Source: an uncultured Neomegalonema sp.
Lineage (GTDB): Bacteria > Pseudomonadota > Alphaproteobacteria > Rhodobacterales > Rhodobacteraceae
Reading direction: 5' to 3'
Assembly (NCBI GenBank): GCA_937948985.1
Contig: CALFAK010000011.1
Span: 1-40,337 of the forward strand
Length of the DNA stretch: 40,337 nt
Position 1 is the first letter of the stretch. The number at the start of each line of letters is the position of its first letter. The notes beneath the pieces were generated by a model. It had not been told where the DNA came from. It ran no database searches and was given only the letters and a program-made list of their open reading frames with translations. This document shows positions 32,234-40,337 of this stretch, one piece after another. Position numbers and translations under genes: made by a program.

Positions 32234-32367
32234 GTATGATATTTCCTGCCTGAATAAGAAAGTGCTGGAAATTTATCAGAAAACAGGCCGCTGCACACCG
32301 ATATTTCAAAAGAACTGGCAGTAAAAACGGGATAAACGTGTTCTCATCATTCAAAGGGAGAGAACCG
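32234..32367. promoter_or_regulatory. Divergent lrp / ald promoter region
   Basis: A 134-bp AT-rich intergenic region separates the regulator from ald. A TTTCCTGCC and a GGAAATTTATC element face each other, which may be Lrp contact sites, but the Lrp consensus is too loose to place them with confidence. No exact dyad was found. The ald RBS (GGGAG at 32356-32360) lies at its right end. Confidence 0.35.
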
Positions 32368-33486
32368 ATGCTGATCGGCGTACCGAAAGAGATCAAGAAC
32401 CACGAATATCGCGTCGGCATGACGCCCGAAAGCGTCGCCGAAGCCGTGCATCACGGGCATTCCGTACTGGTGCAGGCCGGAGCGGGGGCCGGGATCGGCT
32501 CGGAGGATGACGATTACCGCACTGCCGGCGCTGAGATCATCGACAATGCGGAAGAAATTTTTACCCGAGCCGATATGATCATCAAGGTCAAGGAACCGCA
32601 AGCGAATGAGCGCAAAATGCTGCGTCCGGGCCAGATTCTCTATACCTATCTGCACCTCGCACCGGACCCCGAACAGACCAAAGACCTGATCGCATCGGGC
32701 GCGACCTGCATCGCTTACGAGACGGTGACGGATAATGTGGGCGGCTTGCCGCTGCTCAAGCCGATGAGCCAGGTTGCGGGCCGCATGTCGATTCAGGCGG
32801 GCGCGCATTGCCTTGAGAAAGCTCAAGGCGGTCGCGGTGTACTGCTGGGCGGTGTGCCGGGGGTGATGCCGGGCAAGGTCGCTGTGATCGGCGGCGGTGT
32901 TGTTGGTTTTAACGCCGCGCAAATGGCCGTTGGTCTTGGTGCGGACGTGACGATTTTAGATCGCAACCCGTTCACGCTTGAGAAGCTGGCGATTCATTTC
33001 GAGGCCAGCGCGAAGACGCGGTTCTCGAACAAGGCGAACCTTGAGGAGAGCGTGGCGGAGGCTGATCTGGTAATCGGAGCCGTTCTGATCCCCGGTGCCG
33101 CAGCGCCGAAGCTGGTAACGCGGGCGATGTTGGGGACGATGAAGAAGGGGGCCGTGCTGGTTGATGTTGCGATTGACCAAGGCGGGTGTTTTGAAACATC
33201 CAAAGCGACCACCCACGCCGATCCGACTTATGTCGTTGATGACATTGTGCATTATTGCGTTGCGAACATGCCCGGCGGCGTGGCGCGGACCAGCACCTAT
33301 GCGCTGAACAACGTGACATTGCCGCACGCGCTGGCACTTGCCGATAAGGGCTGGAAGCAAGCACTGGCCGATGATGCGCATCTGGCGAACGGGCTGAATG
33401 TGTGGGACGGCAAAGTCACATACGAGGCCGTCGCGCGCGATCTGGGCCTTGAGTACACGCCGATTTCTGCGGCGCTTAATTCGTGA
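32368..33486 (+). CDS. ald: Alanine dehydrogenase
   Basis: A 372-residue NAD-dependent enzyme that reversibly deaminates L-alanine to pyruvate and ammonia. N-terminal [20 protein letters not shown] is the family signature. Active-site segments include MIIKVKEPQ (Lys), YTYLHLAPD (His), [24 protein letters not shown] (Rossmann NAD site) and [11 protein letters not shown] (Asp). ATG 32368 is fixed by the family start and an upstream GGGAG. It diverges from an Lrp regulator, which probably activates it in response to alanine. A hairpin follows the stop. Confidence 0.97.
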   Translation: MLIGVPKEIKNHEYRVGMTPESVAEAVHHGHSVLVQAGAGAGIGSEDDDYRTAGAEIIDNAEEIFTRADMIIKVKEPQANERKMLRPGQILYTYLHLAPDPEQTKDLIASGATCIAYETVTDNVGGLPLLKPMSQVAGRMSIQAGAHCLEKAQGGRGVLLGGVPGVMPGKVAVIGGGVVGFNAAQMAVGLGADVTILDRNPFTLEKLAIHFEASAKTRFSNKANLEESVAEADLVIGAVLIPGAAAPKLVTRAMLGTMKKGAVLVDVAIDQGGCFETSKATTHADPTYVVDDIVHYCVANMPGGVARTSTYALNNVTLPHALALADKGWKQALADDAHLANGLNVWDGKVTYEAVARDLGLEYTPISAALNS

Positions 33487-33496
33487 AATGACCATC

Positions 33497-33526
33497 GGCA
33501 TCCGCGCTGATAAAAGTGCGGATGCC
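33497..33526 (+). terminator. Hairpin after ald
   Basis: GGCATCCGC (33497-33505) and GCGGATGCC (33518-33526) form a perfect 9-bp stem with a 12-nt loop, just 10 bp after the ald stop. There is no strong T-run (ACATTTGA follows), so termination efficiency is uncertain. Confidence 0.55.
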
Positions 33527-33743
33527 ACATTTGACGATATGAAGAGGCAATCACTCCCAAGGCGATAGATCATGGCTTGCGGAGGTTGATTTTCTTTTCG
33601 ATCCAAATAATCCGCATGGCGAGACTGTTGCGGTGATGAAGATTTGATGCAAGTTTCGTGGTCCAACCTGACGTTAAAAAAACGGGAATCACCCGTTTAA
33701 AACTAATGGCCGGGTGTTTATCCCGACCATCCGGGAGAAAGAC

Positions 33744-34859
33744 ATGGACTTGAAAAATATCACGCGCCGCGTGGCGGGTGCCTTTATCGCCGCCGCAACC
33801 ACTGCAACGTTGGCAACCGGTGCATTCGCCGATGGTCATGGCATGGACATGAGCGGCAAGACGGTGGAATGGATCATCCCGTTCTCGGAAACGGGCGGTT
33901 CAGCGAAATGGGCCAACTTCTATGCGCCGCTGCTTTCAGAGGCATTGCCCGGTCAACCGACCGTTGTGGTCAAGTTCATGCCCGGTGCCGGCTCGACCAA
34001 GGGCGCGAATTGGTTCCAGAAGCAAAAATTCGAGGACAGCGAAGGCACTGTGATCTTCGGCTCCTCCGGCTCGACACAATTCCCTTACCTGCTGGGCGAC
34101 CCGCGTGTGCGGTATGAGTATGGCGACTGGAATGTCGTGCTGGCGTCCGGCACGGGCGGGGTTGCGTATTTGCCGCCTGAACTGGCGAAGGAAATGGATG
34201 GTAACGATGCATCCGCTCTGCGTGACACCGACTTCATCTATGGTTCACAAGGCGCAACACGCCTCGATCTTGTGCCGTTGCTGGCTTGGGAAATGCTTGG
34301 TCTCAACGTCGAGCCGGTGTTTGGCATCAAAGGACGGGGCGATGGCCGCCTTATGTTTGAGCGCGGCGAGGCGAACATCGATTACCAAACCTCCTCATCC
34401 TACCTGAAGGGCGTGACCCCGCTGGTTGAAGAAGGTACGGCGGTTCCAATGATGAGCTGGGGTGCGCTTGATGCGGATGGCGATATTGTGCGCGACCCGA
34501 CCTTCCCGGACATGCCGACATTCAAGGAAGTTTGTGACGCAACAGACGGCTGCGAATCCTCAGGCGAAAAATGGGAAGCATGGAAAGCGTTCTTCATCGC
34601 CGGCTTCCCCGCACAGAAGATGGTGTTCCTGCCTGCCGGAGCCTCAAAAGATGCGATCGCGACCTACACGAAAGCATTCGAGAAAATCAAAGCGCGGGAT
34701 GATTTCGCGGACATATCCGCCAAACGCCTCGGCAAGTATCCCCAAATGACAGGGGACAAGGCGGCCGGTGCGCTGTCTTCGGCAACTGAAGTACCCCAAG
34801 AAGCGAAGGATTTCGTGATTGGCTGGCTGAAGGAGCGTTACGGCGTTTCGCTGAAATAA
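33744..34859 (+). CDS. tctC: TTT-system periplasmic substrate-binding protein (TctC/BUG family)
   Basis: A 371-residue periplasmic binding protein for a tripartite tricarboxylate transporter. The signal peptide covers about residues 1-30 (KNITRRVAGAFIAAATTATL, cleavage after AFA). VEWIIPFSETGGSAKWANF and VVKFMPGAGSTKGANWF match the BUG-family ligand loops, and GQPTV with PxGG-like IPFSETGG are typical. It ends in FVIGWLKERYGVSLK. RBS GGGAGAAAGAC fixes the ATG. It is followed after 63 bp, containing a 25-bp palindrome, by the permease. The ligand is probably a tricarboxylate such as tricarballylate or aconitate, inferred from tcuA/tcuB downstream. Confidence 0.9.
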   Translation: MDLKNITRRVAGAFIAAATTATLATGAFADGHGMDMSGKTVEWIIPFSETGGSAKWANFYAPLLSEALPGQPTVVVKFMPGAGSTKGANWFQKQKFEDSEGTVIFGSSGSTQFPYLLGDPRVRYEYGDWNVVLASGTGGVAYLPPELAKEMDGNDASALRDTDFIYGSQGATRLDLVPLLAWEMLGLNVEPVFGIKGRGDGRLMFERGEANIDYQTSSSYLKGVTPLVEEGTAVPMMSWGALDADGDIVRDPTFPDMPTFKEVCDATDGCESSGEKWEAWKAFFIAGFPAQKMVFLPAGASKDAIATYTKAFEKIKARDDFADISAKRLGKYPQMTGDKAAGALSSATEVPQEAKDFVIGWLKERYGVSLK

Positions 34860-34870
34860 CCGATGTTGTC

Positions 34871-34895
34871 CTGCCCCGGATCTGATCCGGGGCAG
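34871..34895. repeat. 25-bp perfect palindrome between tctC and the permease gene
   Basis: CTGCCCCGGATC (34871-34882) and GATCCGGGGCAG (34884-34895) are perfect 12-bp arms around one T. Repeats of this CCCCGGAT type are widespread intergenic palindromes in Alphaproteobacteria. Inside an operon it would form a very stable hairpin in the mRNA and may set a higher level of tctC than of the permease. Confidence 0.75.
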
Positions 34896-34922
34896 AGTTG
34901 CTTCTTAGAGAAAGCGGACCCG

Positions 34923-36944
34923 ATGGATATGCTCGCCACCGCCTTGCCCGCTCTGTCTGATGCGGCGGCTTTGATCCTCCAGCCGATGGTTTTGGGCTAT
35001 CTCATTCTCGGCGTTGTAATGGGTTTGTGCATCGGGGTCTTTCCGGGATTGGGCGGCATTGCGGGCCTGTCGCTTTTGCTGCCGTTTATGTTCGGGATGG
35101 ATCCGGTGTTGGGGCTGGCCCTTATGATCGGCATGGTCGCCGTGGTGCCGACATCTGACACTTTTGCTTCTGTATTGATGGGCATACCCGGATCATCCGC
35201 ATCGCAAGCCACCGTTCTGGACGGTTTTCCAATGGCGAAAAAGGGCGAGGCGGCACGCGCGCTATCCGCCGCTTTCGCTTCCTCCCTGTTCGGGGGATTG
35301 GTGGGCGCGGCTTTTCTGACGGTATTCATTCTCGTTGCCCGCCCTATTGTATTGGAGTTCCGCACGCCTGAATTGCTGATGATCACCATTTTCGGCCTGT
35401 CCATGGTGGGCATTCTGGCCGGACGTGTCGCGATCAAAGGCATCGTCGCGGCGGGACTGGGCATGATGATCGGCACCATCGGTGAGGGCGACAGCGCGGG
35501 CGAATTGCGCATGGCGACCTACGACATGCCGTATCTGGTGGACGGGTTGAAACTCGTCATCGTCGGCCTCGGCATTTTCGCCATCCCTGAGATCATCGCC
35601 CTGCTGCGCCAGGACCGCGCAATTTCCGACCGCAAGCCGTTAGGGGGCGGCTGGATGACGGGCGTGCGCGACTGGTTCGCGAATATCTGGCTTTCGGTGC
35701 GGTGTTCGATCATCGGGGTCGTCGTGGGCGTGATCCCCGGTCTGGGCGGGTCGGTTGTGGACTGGATCGCCTATGGCCACACGGTGCAGACAACGAAAGA
35801 CAAATCAAAATTCGGTTCGGGCGAAGTGCGCGGCGTGATCGGGCCGGAAAGCTCAAACAATGCCAAAGAGGGCGGCGGGCTGGTGCCGACGCTGCTGTTC
35901 GGCATCCCCGGTTCGGGATCGATGGCCATCTTTATCGGCGCAATAGCGCTGTTAGGATCGGGCGATATCGAGGTCGGGCCGTCGATGCTCAAAAACAACC
36001 TCGATATCACCTATGCGATCGTCTGGCTGCTGGCGCTGGCCAATGTGGTTGGCACGCTGATCTGCATTGCGGCATCGGGGGGCATCGCGCGGCTGACAAC
36101 GATTCCGTTTTCGCTGCTGGCCCCGTTCCTGTTCATGATCATCGCTTTTGCCGCGTTCCAGTCGGGGCAGGATATCATGGACCTTGTGGCCCTGTTCGGC
36201 ATCGGCTTGCTCGGCATCCTGATGCGGCGGTTTGACTGGTCACGCCCCGCGTTCCTGATCGGGTTCGTGCTGTCGAATCCTGCGGAGACTTACGCCAATC
36301 AGGCAGTGCAAATTGCCGCCTCGCGCTTTCGCAAGAGTTTCGGCGAGGGCATCGAGTACATATTTTCGCCCATCGTCATCGTATTGATCATCATCACTGT
36401 GATCTCTGTGGTGCTGGGTCTACGGCAAGCGAAGACGATCATGGCCGAGGGGGCGGTTGAGAGCGGTGCCAAGCGCGCGCCGATGGTGTTCCTGCTGGCC
36501 GTGCTCGCCTATCTGCTCGTGGCCTTCATCGATGCCGCGACCATCCCTGATTACGCATCCGCCGACCGCGTCTTCCCGCGTTTTGTCTCCGGTCTGGCGG
36601 TTATCGGCTGTCTGATACTGTTGGCGCAGATGATGATGCGGCCCGAAACGCACGCCCTGTTTGCCGACCGCGAGGCAAGCGACGACAGCCGTCACGGATT
36701 GTGGTCAACGCTCGCGTGGTTCGCCGCTTTGCTTGCGCTGACAGCGGTGGTCGGATTTGTGCTTGCGCTGGCGGTGTTCTTGCTCACGTTCATCAGGTTC
36801 CGCGCAGGACGGTCCTGGCGCTTCGCGATACTCTATACAGCGGCGGGCATCGCGTTTATCTGTGCGATGGCGGGCGTGCTGAATCGTGACTTTCCGGCGG
36901 GCCTGCTCCAGGATGTCGCTAAATTACCGTGGCCTTTAGGATGA
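34923..36944 (+). CDS. Fused TctA-TctB permease of a tripartite tricarboxylate transporter
   Basis: A 673-residue inner-membrane protein. Residues about 1-500 are TctA, the large permease: FPGLGGIAGLSLLLPF, GIPGSSASQATVLDG, IPGLGGSVVDWIAYGH, GPESSNNAKEGGGLVPTLLFGIPGSGSMAI. From about residue 518 a second four-helix part (VFLLAVLAYLLVAFIDAATI, FPRFVSGLAVIGC and onward) matches TctB, normally a separate small subunit. Fusion of both is uncommon but known in the TTT family. ATG 34923 is chosen; the earlier in-frame ATG 34863 would translate the palindromic repeat. Its stop overlaps the next gene (ATGA). Confidence 0.88.
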   Translation: MDMLATALPALSDAAALILQPMVLGYLILGVVMGLCIGVFPGLGGIAGLSLLLPFMFGMDPVLGLALMIGMVAVVPTSDTFASVLMGIPGSSASQATVLDGFPMAKKGEAARALSAAFASSLFGGLVGAAFLTVFILVARPIVLEFRTPELLMITIFGLSMVGILAGRVAIKGIVAAGLGMMIGTIGEGDSAGELRMATYDMPYLVDGLKLVIVGLGIFAIPEIIALLRQDRAISDRKPLGGGWMTGVRDWFANIWLSVRCSIIGVVVGVIPGLGGSVVDWIAYGHTVQTTKDKSKFGSGEVRGVIGPESSNNAKEGGGLVPTLLFGIPGSGSMAIFIGAIALLGSGDIEVGPSMLKNNLDITYAIVWLLALANVVGTLICIAASGGIARLTTIPFSLLAPFLFMIIAFAAFQSGQDIMDLVALFGIGLLGILMRRFDWSRPAFLIGFVLSNPAETYANQAVQIAASRFRKSFGEGIEYIFSPIVIVLIIITVISVVLGLRQAKTIMAEGAVESGAKRAPMVFLLAVLAYLLVAFIDAATIPDYASADRVFPRFVSGLAVIGCLILLAQMMMRPETHALFADREASDDSRHGLWSTLAWFAALLALTAVVGFVLALAVFLLTFIRFRAGRSWRFAILYTAAGIAFICAMAGVLNRDFPAGLLQDVAKLPWPLG

Positions 36945-38032
36945 CCCAGACACCGATCCCTTTTCACTTCATGCGCGGCGGCACGTCGCGCGGGCCGTAT
37001 CTGAACCGCGCGGACCTGCCAGAAGATCAGGAAACACTGGCGCGGGTGCTGGTCGCGATGGTCGGGTCGGGGCATCCGCTGAACATCGATGGTATTGGCG
37101 GGGGCGCGGCGGTAACGACGAAAGTGGCGATGCTGTCCCCGTCGGAGGATGACAGTGCGGATGTGGATTATTTCTTCGCCCAAGTGGGCGTTGAGGACGG
37201 GCGGGTCGATTTCAAACCGACATGCGGCAATATTCTCGTGGGGGTCGGTCCCGCCGCCATTGAGATGGGCCTTGTGACAGCGACGGGTGCGAAGACAGAA
37301 ATACGCATACGGGCGGTCAATACGGGCGCGCAAGTGCTGGCCCGTGTGTGCACAGAAAATGGCGCGGTCATCTATGACGGCGATGCGGCCATCGATGGTG
37401 TGCCCGGAACCGCAGCCCCCGTCGAGCTGATGTTCCGTGATGTGACCGGCGGCGCGACGGGGGCGATGTTTCCGACAGGAAACCGGATTGATACCATTGA
37501 CGGTATCGAGGTGACTTGCCTGGATGTTGCCATGCCAATGATGATCGCCCGCGCCGGGGATTTCGGGCTGACAGGAACCGAGAGCGCCGCTGAGTTGGAC
37601 GCCAACCGTGATTTTTATGCCCGGATGGAACCGATCCGTGTCGAAGCCGGGCGGCGCATGGGCATGGGTGACGTATCCGCCTCCGTCACGCCCAAAGTCG
37701 GTCTGGTCGCGCCGCCCGTGGCCGGGGGGCATATGCTGACGCGGTATTTTATGCCCAAGAACTGCCACCCCAGCCTCGCCGTCACCGGATCGCAATGCCT
37801 TGCCGCGTGTATGCTCTGCCCCGGAACGGTGGCGGAAGGCATCGCCAAGACACCCGATACCGGACCGCTCGCTCTGCGGCTGGAACATCCGATGGGTTTG
37901 CTGGACGTGTCGATGGATTACAGCCGGAATGGCACAGATTTCGAGGTGATCTCAGCCGGCCTGACCCGCACCGCGCGCAAGCTGGCCTCAGGAACGGTTT
38001 TCGTTCCCCGTGCCGTCTATGGCGGATCGTAG
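36941..38032 (+). CDS. PrpF-family isomerase (aconitate or 4-oxalomesaconate-type)
   Basis: A 363-residue protein of the PrpF/DUF453 family (diaminopimelate-epimerase-like fold). MRGGTSRGPYLNRADLP at the N-terminus and the substrate cysteine region FKPTCGNILVGVGP are diagnostic, as are the later HPSLAVTGSQCLAACMLCPGTV and LEHPMGLLDV. Characterised members move or isomerise the double bond of aconitate or methylaconitate (PrpF) or 4-oxalomesaconate (GalD). The ATG is coupled to the permease stop. Placed between a tricarboxylate transporter and TcuA/TcuB, an aconitate cis/trans isomerase is the best inference. 2-Methylcitrate-cycle genes (prpC, acnD) are absent from the window. Confidence 0.85.
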   Translation: MTQTPIPFHFMRGGTSRGPYLNRADLPEDQETLARVLVAMVGSGHPLNIDGIGGGAAVTTKVAMLSPSEDDSADVDYFFAQVGVEDGRVDFKPTCGNILVGVGPAAIEMGLVTATGAKTEIRIRAVNTGAQVLARVCTENGAVIYDGDAAIDGVPGTAAPVELMFRDVTGGATGAMFPTGNRIDTIDGIEVTCLDVAMPMMIARAGDFGLTGTESAAELDANRDFYARMEPIRVEAGRRMGMGDVSASVTPKVGLVAPPVAGGHMLTRYFMPKNCHPSLAVTGSQCLAACMLCPGTVAEGIAKTPDTGPLALRLEHPMGLLDVSMDYSRNGTDFEVISAGLTRTARKLASGTVFVPRAVYGGS

Positions 38033-38114
38033 GCGGAAGCGATCAAACCACAATGCCGATTATGATGGCACGGGCCGGCGGCAGCATACCATATCGTAAA
38101 GGAATACTCCCCCG

Positions 38115-39515
38115 ATGCCGAAGCCGCTTGCAGACCCCTTAAAGCCGGACGTTCTTGTCATCGGCGGTGGCAATGCCGCCTTGACGGCAGCCTTGAGTGC
38201 GCGGGAGGGCGGCGCTTCAGTCACGATTTTAGAGGCTGCGCCGAAACCCTATCGCGGCGGGAATTCGCGTCATACCCGCAATTTCCGCTGTATGCATCGC
38301 GGTCCTTTGGGTGTGCTGAGCGGCGCGTATCATGCCGATGAATATTACGATGATCTGTTGAAGGTCACCAAGAACAACACCGACCCCGCCCTCGCGCAGC
38401 TTGCCATTAACGCCTCGGAGGAATCCTATGCCTGGATGGAGGCGCATGGCGTGCGTTTTCAATCCGCTTTATCCGGCACCTTGTCCCTGTCGCGTACCAA
38501 CGCATTCTTCCTGGGTGGCGGCAAGGCGCTGATGAATGCGTATTACGCGAGGGCTGAGGATGCCGATATTGCAATCCATTACGACGCGCATGTCGATCAT
38601 ATCGCTTTAGAAGAGGGGCGCATTGCCCGGGTTGTGGCAACCATCGAAAATGCCGAACATGTTTTCACCCCCGGCGCGGTGGTTGTTGCCTCAGGCGGGT
38701 TTCAGGCGGATACAGATTGGCTCGCACAGGCATGGGGTCCGGCGGCGCGCAATTTCCTGATACGCGGGACACCCTATAATCGTGGCGTTCCTTTGCGCGA
38801 TTTGCTCGATCAAGGCGTACAATCTGTGGGCGATCCGACCCAGTGTCATGCGGTTGCCATCGACGGGCGCGCACCGAAATTTGACGGCGGTATCGTGACC
38901 CGTCTTGACTGCGTACCGTTCTCTGTTGTGGTCAATCGCAATGCTGAGCGCTTCTATGATGAAGGCGAGGATGTATGGCCCAAACGCTATGCGATATGGG
39001 GACGACTGGTCGCCGCACAGCCCGATCAGGTCGCCTATGCGATCATCGATTCCCAAAGCCTAGATCTGTTCATGCCCTCGGTTTTTCCGCCGATACAGGC
39101 CGACACGATTGAAGGATTGGGCCAGCAACTCGGCCTGCACGGCGGGAAGCTGCGCGGCACCGTCGAAGCGTTCAACGCCGCTTGCACCGAAGGCGATTTT
39201 CATCCCACGGAACTTGACGGATTGGCCACGACAGACCTCAGCCCGCAAAAAACCAATTGGGCGCGCCCCATTGTGCAGCCGCCCTTCTATGGTTATTCCC
39301 TGCGGCCCGGCGTCACGTTCACCTATCTGGGGCTGAAAGTCGATGAAACGGCCCGCGTTTCAGGGCCGGACGGGCGGATGGAGAATCTGTGGGCCGCCGG
39401 GGAAATCATGGCCGGGTCGATCTTGGGTCAAGGCTATCTTGCCGGGTTCGGCATGACCATTGGAACCGTATTTGGCCGCATTGCCGGTCGGGAGGCCGCC
39501 GCCTATGTTCGCTGA
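38115..39515 (+). CDS. tcuA: FAD-dependent tricarballylate dehydrogenase TcuA
   Basis: A 466-residue flavoenzyme that oxidises tricarballylate to cis-aconitate. DVLVIGGGNAALTAALSARE is the FAD site, followed by the family signature YRGGNSRHTRNFRCMH. Other matches are LGGGKALMNAYYARA, ASGGFQADTDWLAQ, NRNAERFYDEGEDVWPKRYAIWG and the C-terminal MAGSILGQGYLAGFGMTIG. This layout is that of fumarate-reductase-type flavoproteins of the TcuA branch. It overlaps tcuB by 11 bp. The 82-bp gap after the isomerase gene holds no clear signal besides AAAGGA 12 bp before the ATG. Confidence 0.92.
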   Translation: MPKPLADPLKPDVLVIGGGNAALTAALSAREGGASVTILEAAPKPYRGGNSRHTRNFRCMHRGPLGVLSGAYHADEYYDDLLKVTKNNTDPALAQLAINASEESYAWMEAHGVRFQSALSGTLSLSRTNAFFLGGGKALMNAYYARAEDADIAIHYDAHVDHIALEEGRIARVVATIENAEHVFTPGAVVVASGGFQADTDWLAQAWGPAARNFLIRGTPYNRGVPLRDLLDQGVQSVGDPTQCHAVAIDGRAPKFDGGIVTRLDCVPFSVVVNRNAERFYDEGEDVWPKRYAIWGRLVAAQPDQVAYAIIDSQSLDLFMPSVFPPIQADTIEGLGQQLGLHGGKLRGTVEAFNAACTEGDFHPTELDGLATTDLSPQKTNWARPIVQPPFYGYSLRPGVTFTYLGLKVDETARVSGPDGRMENLWAAGEIMAGSILGQGYLAGFGMTIGTVFGRIAGREAAAYVR

Positions 39516-40337
39516 CTCCATCTCCTCCACCGCACAGCAAGAGGCCCGCCGACAGCTTCAAATATGCAACGCCTGTCGCTATTGCGAGGGGTATTGCTCG
39601 GCTTTTCCGGCCATTACGCGATTGCGGGCCTTTACCGATGGCGACATCAGCCAAATTGCCAATCTGTGTCACAATTGCCGGGGCTGCTATTACGCGTGCC
39701 AATACACTGAACCGCATGATTTCGCGATTAATCTACCGCGCGCGCTGGCGGAAATACGTACGGAAAGCTGGCAACGTTATGCGTGGCCGGGCGGTCTCGC
39801 GCGGCTGTTTCATACGCACGCATGGGCGACGATAGCCGCCACAATCGTCGGTTTTGCGATGCTGTTTCTCGCAATCCGGGCGCTTGGTGCGCAAGCGGAT
39901 GGAGAGGGCTTTTATGCGGTGTTATCGCATGGCGCGATGGTGGCGATTTTTGCGCCGGCATTTGTGCTACCCTTGCTGGCGATGCTCGCGGGGTTGCGCG
40001 CGTATTGGCAAGAGATCGGCGGAGCATCCATACGGCTGGCGCATATTCGCGACGCCGTTACACAAGCGGCCACGATGCGTAACCTGAGCGGCGGACATGG
40101 AGAGGGCTGTAATTTCGAGGAAGGCGAACGTTTTACCGCAGCCCGCAAGTGGGCGCATCATGCGGTGATGTACGGGTTCCTTCTGTGCTTTGCCTCAACA
40201 AGCACGGGCACGATCTTGCATTATGTTTTCGATATTCCCGCGCCTTATCCGCTGTTTTCCCTGCCCAAACTGTTCGGCATCAGCGGCGGCATCCTTTTGA
40301 GTATAGGCTGCGGGTGGATGCTGTATCTGAAATCAAA
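39505..40337 (+). CDS. tcuB: TcuB, tricarballylate utilisation iron-sulfur membrane protein (partial)
   Basis: The open frame from ATG 39505 runs off the window end, giving 277 residues. Two ferredoxin-type cluster motifs lie at C21xxC24xxC27xxxC31 and C55xxC58xxC61xxxC65. A cytochrome b-like integral part follows, with helices around residues 95-115, 125-150 and beyond, and candidate heme histidines. TcuB takes electrons from reduced TcuA and passes them to the quinone pool. It overlaps the tcuA stop by 11 bp. The C-terminal part is outside the window. Confidence 0.92.
   Translation, partial: MFADSISSTAQQEARRQLQICNACRYCEGYCSAFPAITRLRAFTDGDISQIANLCHNCRGCYYACQYTEPHDFAINLPRALAEIRTESWQRYAWPGGLARLFHTHAWATIAATIVGFAMLFLAIRALGAQADGEGFYAVLSHGAMVAIFAPAFVLPLLAMLAGLRAYWQEIGGASIRLAHIRDAVTQAATMRNLSGGHGEGCNFEEGERFTAARKWAHHAVMYGFLLCFASTSTGTILHYVFDIPAPYPLFSLPKLFGISGGILLSIGCGWMLYLKS

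Noticed and set aside
34863-34922. N-terminal extension of the TctA-TctB protein
   Set aside because: It would translate the 25-bp palindromic repeat; ATG 34923 leads directly into the first membrane region.
38052-38085. Short stretch reading MPIMMARAGG before tcuA, like MPMMIARAGD inside the PrpF-family gene
   Set aside because: Only about ten codons resemble each other, with several base differences and no further match. Too short to call a duplicated remnant.
1-40337. tRNA, rRNA, CRISPR array or complete insertion sequence
   Set aside because: No cloverleaf with CCA-end context, no regular spacer-repeat array and no transposase-like protein was found on either strand by reading.

Overview
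The window looks like a piece of an alphaproteobacterial chromosome, most likely from the Rhodobacterales (Roseobacter-type). The support is gene content and order: ilvE beside a petP/petR pair, a SUV3-like helicase next to an S4-domain protein, dprA-plsY-pyrC in one block, a DUF3726 gene, and a tripartite tricarboxylate transporter (TTT) operon. The DNA is GC-rich by eye, genes are dense, and many overlap by 4 bases (ATGA or GTGA). I saw no rRNA, tRNA, CRISPR array, complete insertion sequence or replication origin. The species cannot be named from this evidence.

Layout. 1-2188: the 5' part of ilvE (minus strand), diverging from a MarR regulator and an OmpR-type response regulator (petP/petR type). 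2301-5145: an operon of a small membrane protein, a sodium:solute symporter and a D-arginine-dehydrogenase-like flavoenzyme. 5224-6536 (minus): a 3-hydroxyacyl-CoA dehydrogenase and a GFA-type zinc protein. 6947-10628: an RNA helicase with a long low-complexity tail, then an Hsp15-like S4 protein. 10635-13852 (minus): dprA, plsY and a dihydroorotase homologue that has lost its metal ligands. 14030-17233: a very large secreted RTX metalloprotease. 17305-18450 (minus): a CcdA/periplasmic thioredoxin pair. 18572-20916 (minus): DUF3726 plus a 566-residue protein of unknown function. 21133-24633: dnaE. 24634-25100: an AT-richer scar with a decayed antitoxin gene. 25101-27973: a spondin-domain protein, a lipoprotein and a SRAP-fold protein without its catalytic residues. 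28150-31771: a dihydrodipicolinate-synthase-family enzyme, an ATP-grasp ligase that resembles peptide-modifying ligases, and a membrane-anchored TPR protein. 31778-33486: an Lrp/AsnC regulator diverging from alanine dehydrogenase. 33744-40337: tctC, a fused tctA-tctB, a PrpF-family isomerase, tcuA and the start of tcuB, which reads as an uptake and oxidation operon for tricarballylate and/or aconitate.

How the genes work together. The last operon is the clearest system: a periplasmic binding protein and TTT permease bring in a C6 tricarboxylate, TcuA/TcuB oxidise tricarballylate to cis-aconitate, and the PrpF-like protein probably moves or isomerises the aconitate double bond, feeding the TCA cycle. 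The symporter/flavoenzyme operon plausibly imports and oxidises a D-amino acid. The Lrp/ald pair is a standard alanine-responsive unit.

Points most worth a second look: two apparent pseudoenzymes (SRAP and dihydroorotase folds with active sites replaced), the ATP-grasp/TPR locus, a 29-bp stem-loop repeat family whose copies show compensatory base changes, and a 97-bp inverted-repeat element lying across the stop codon of the SRAP-fold gene. All calls come from reading the sequence; no database search was run.
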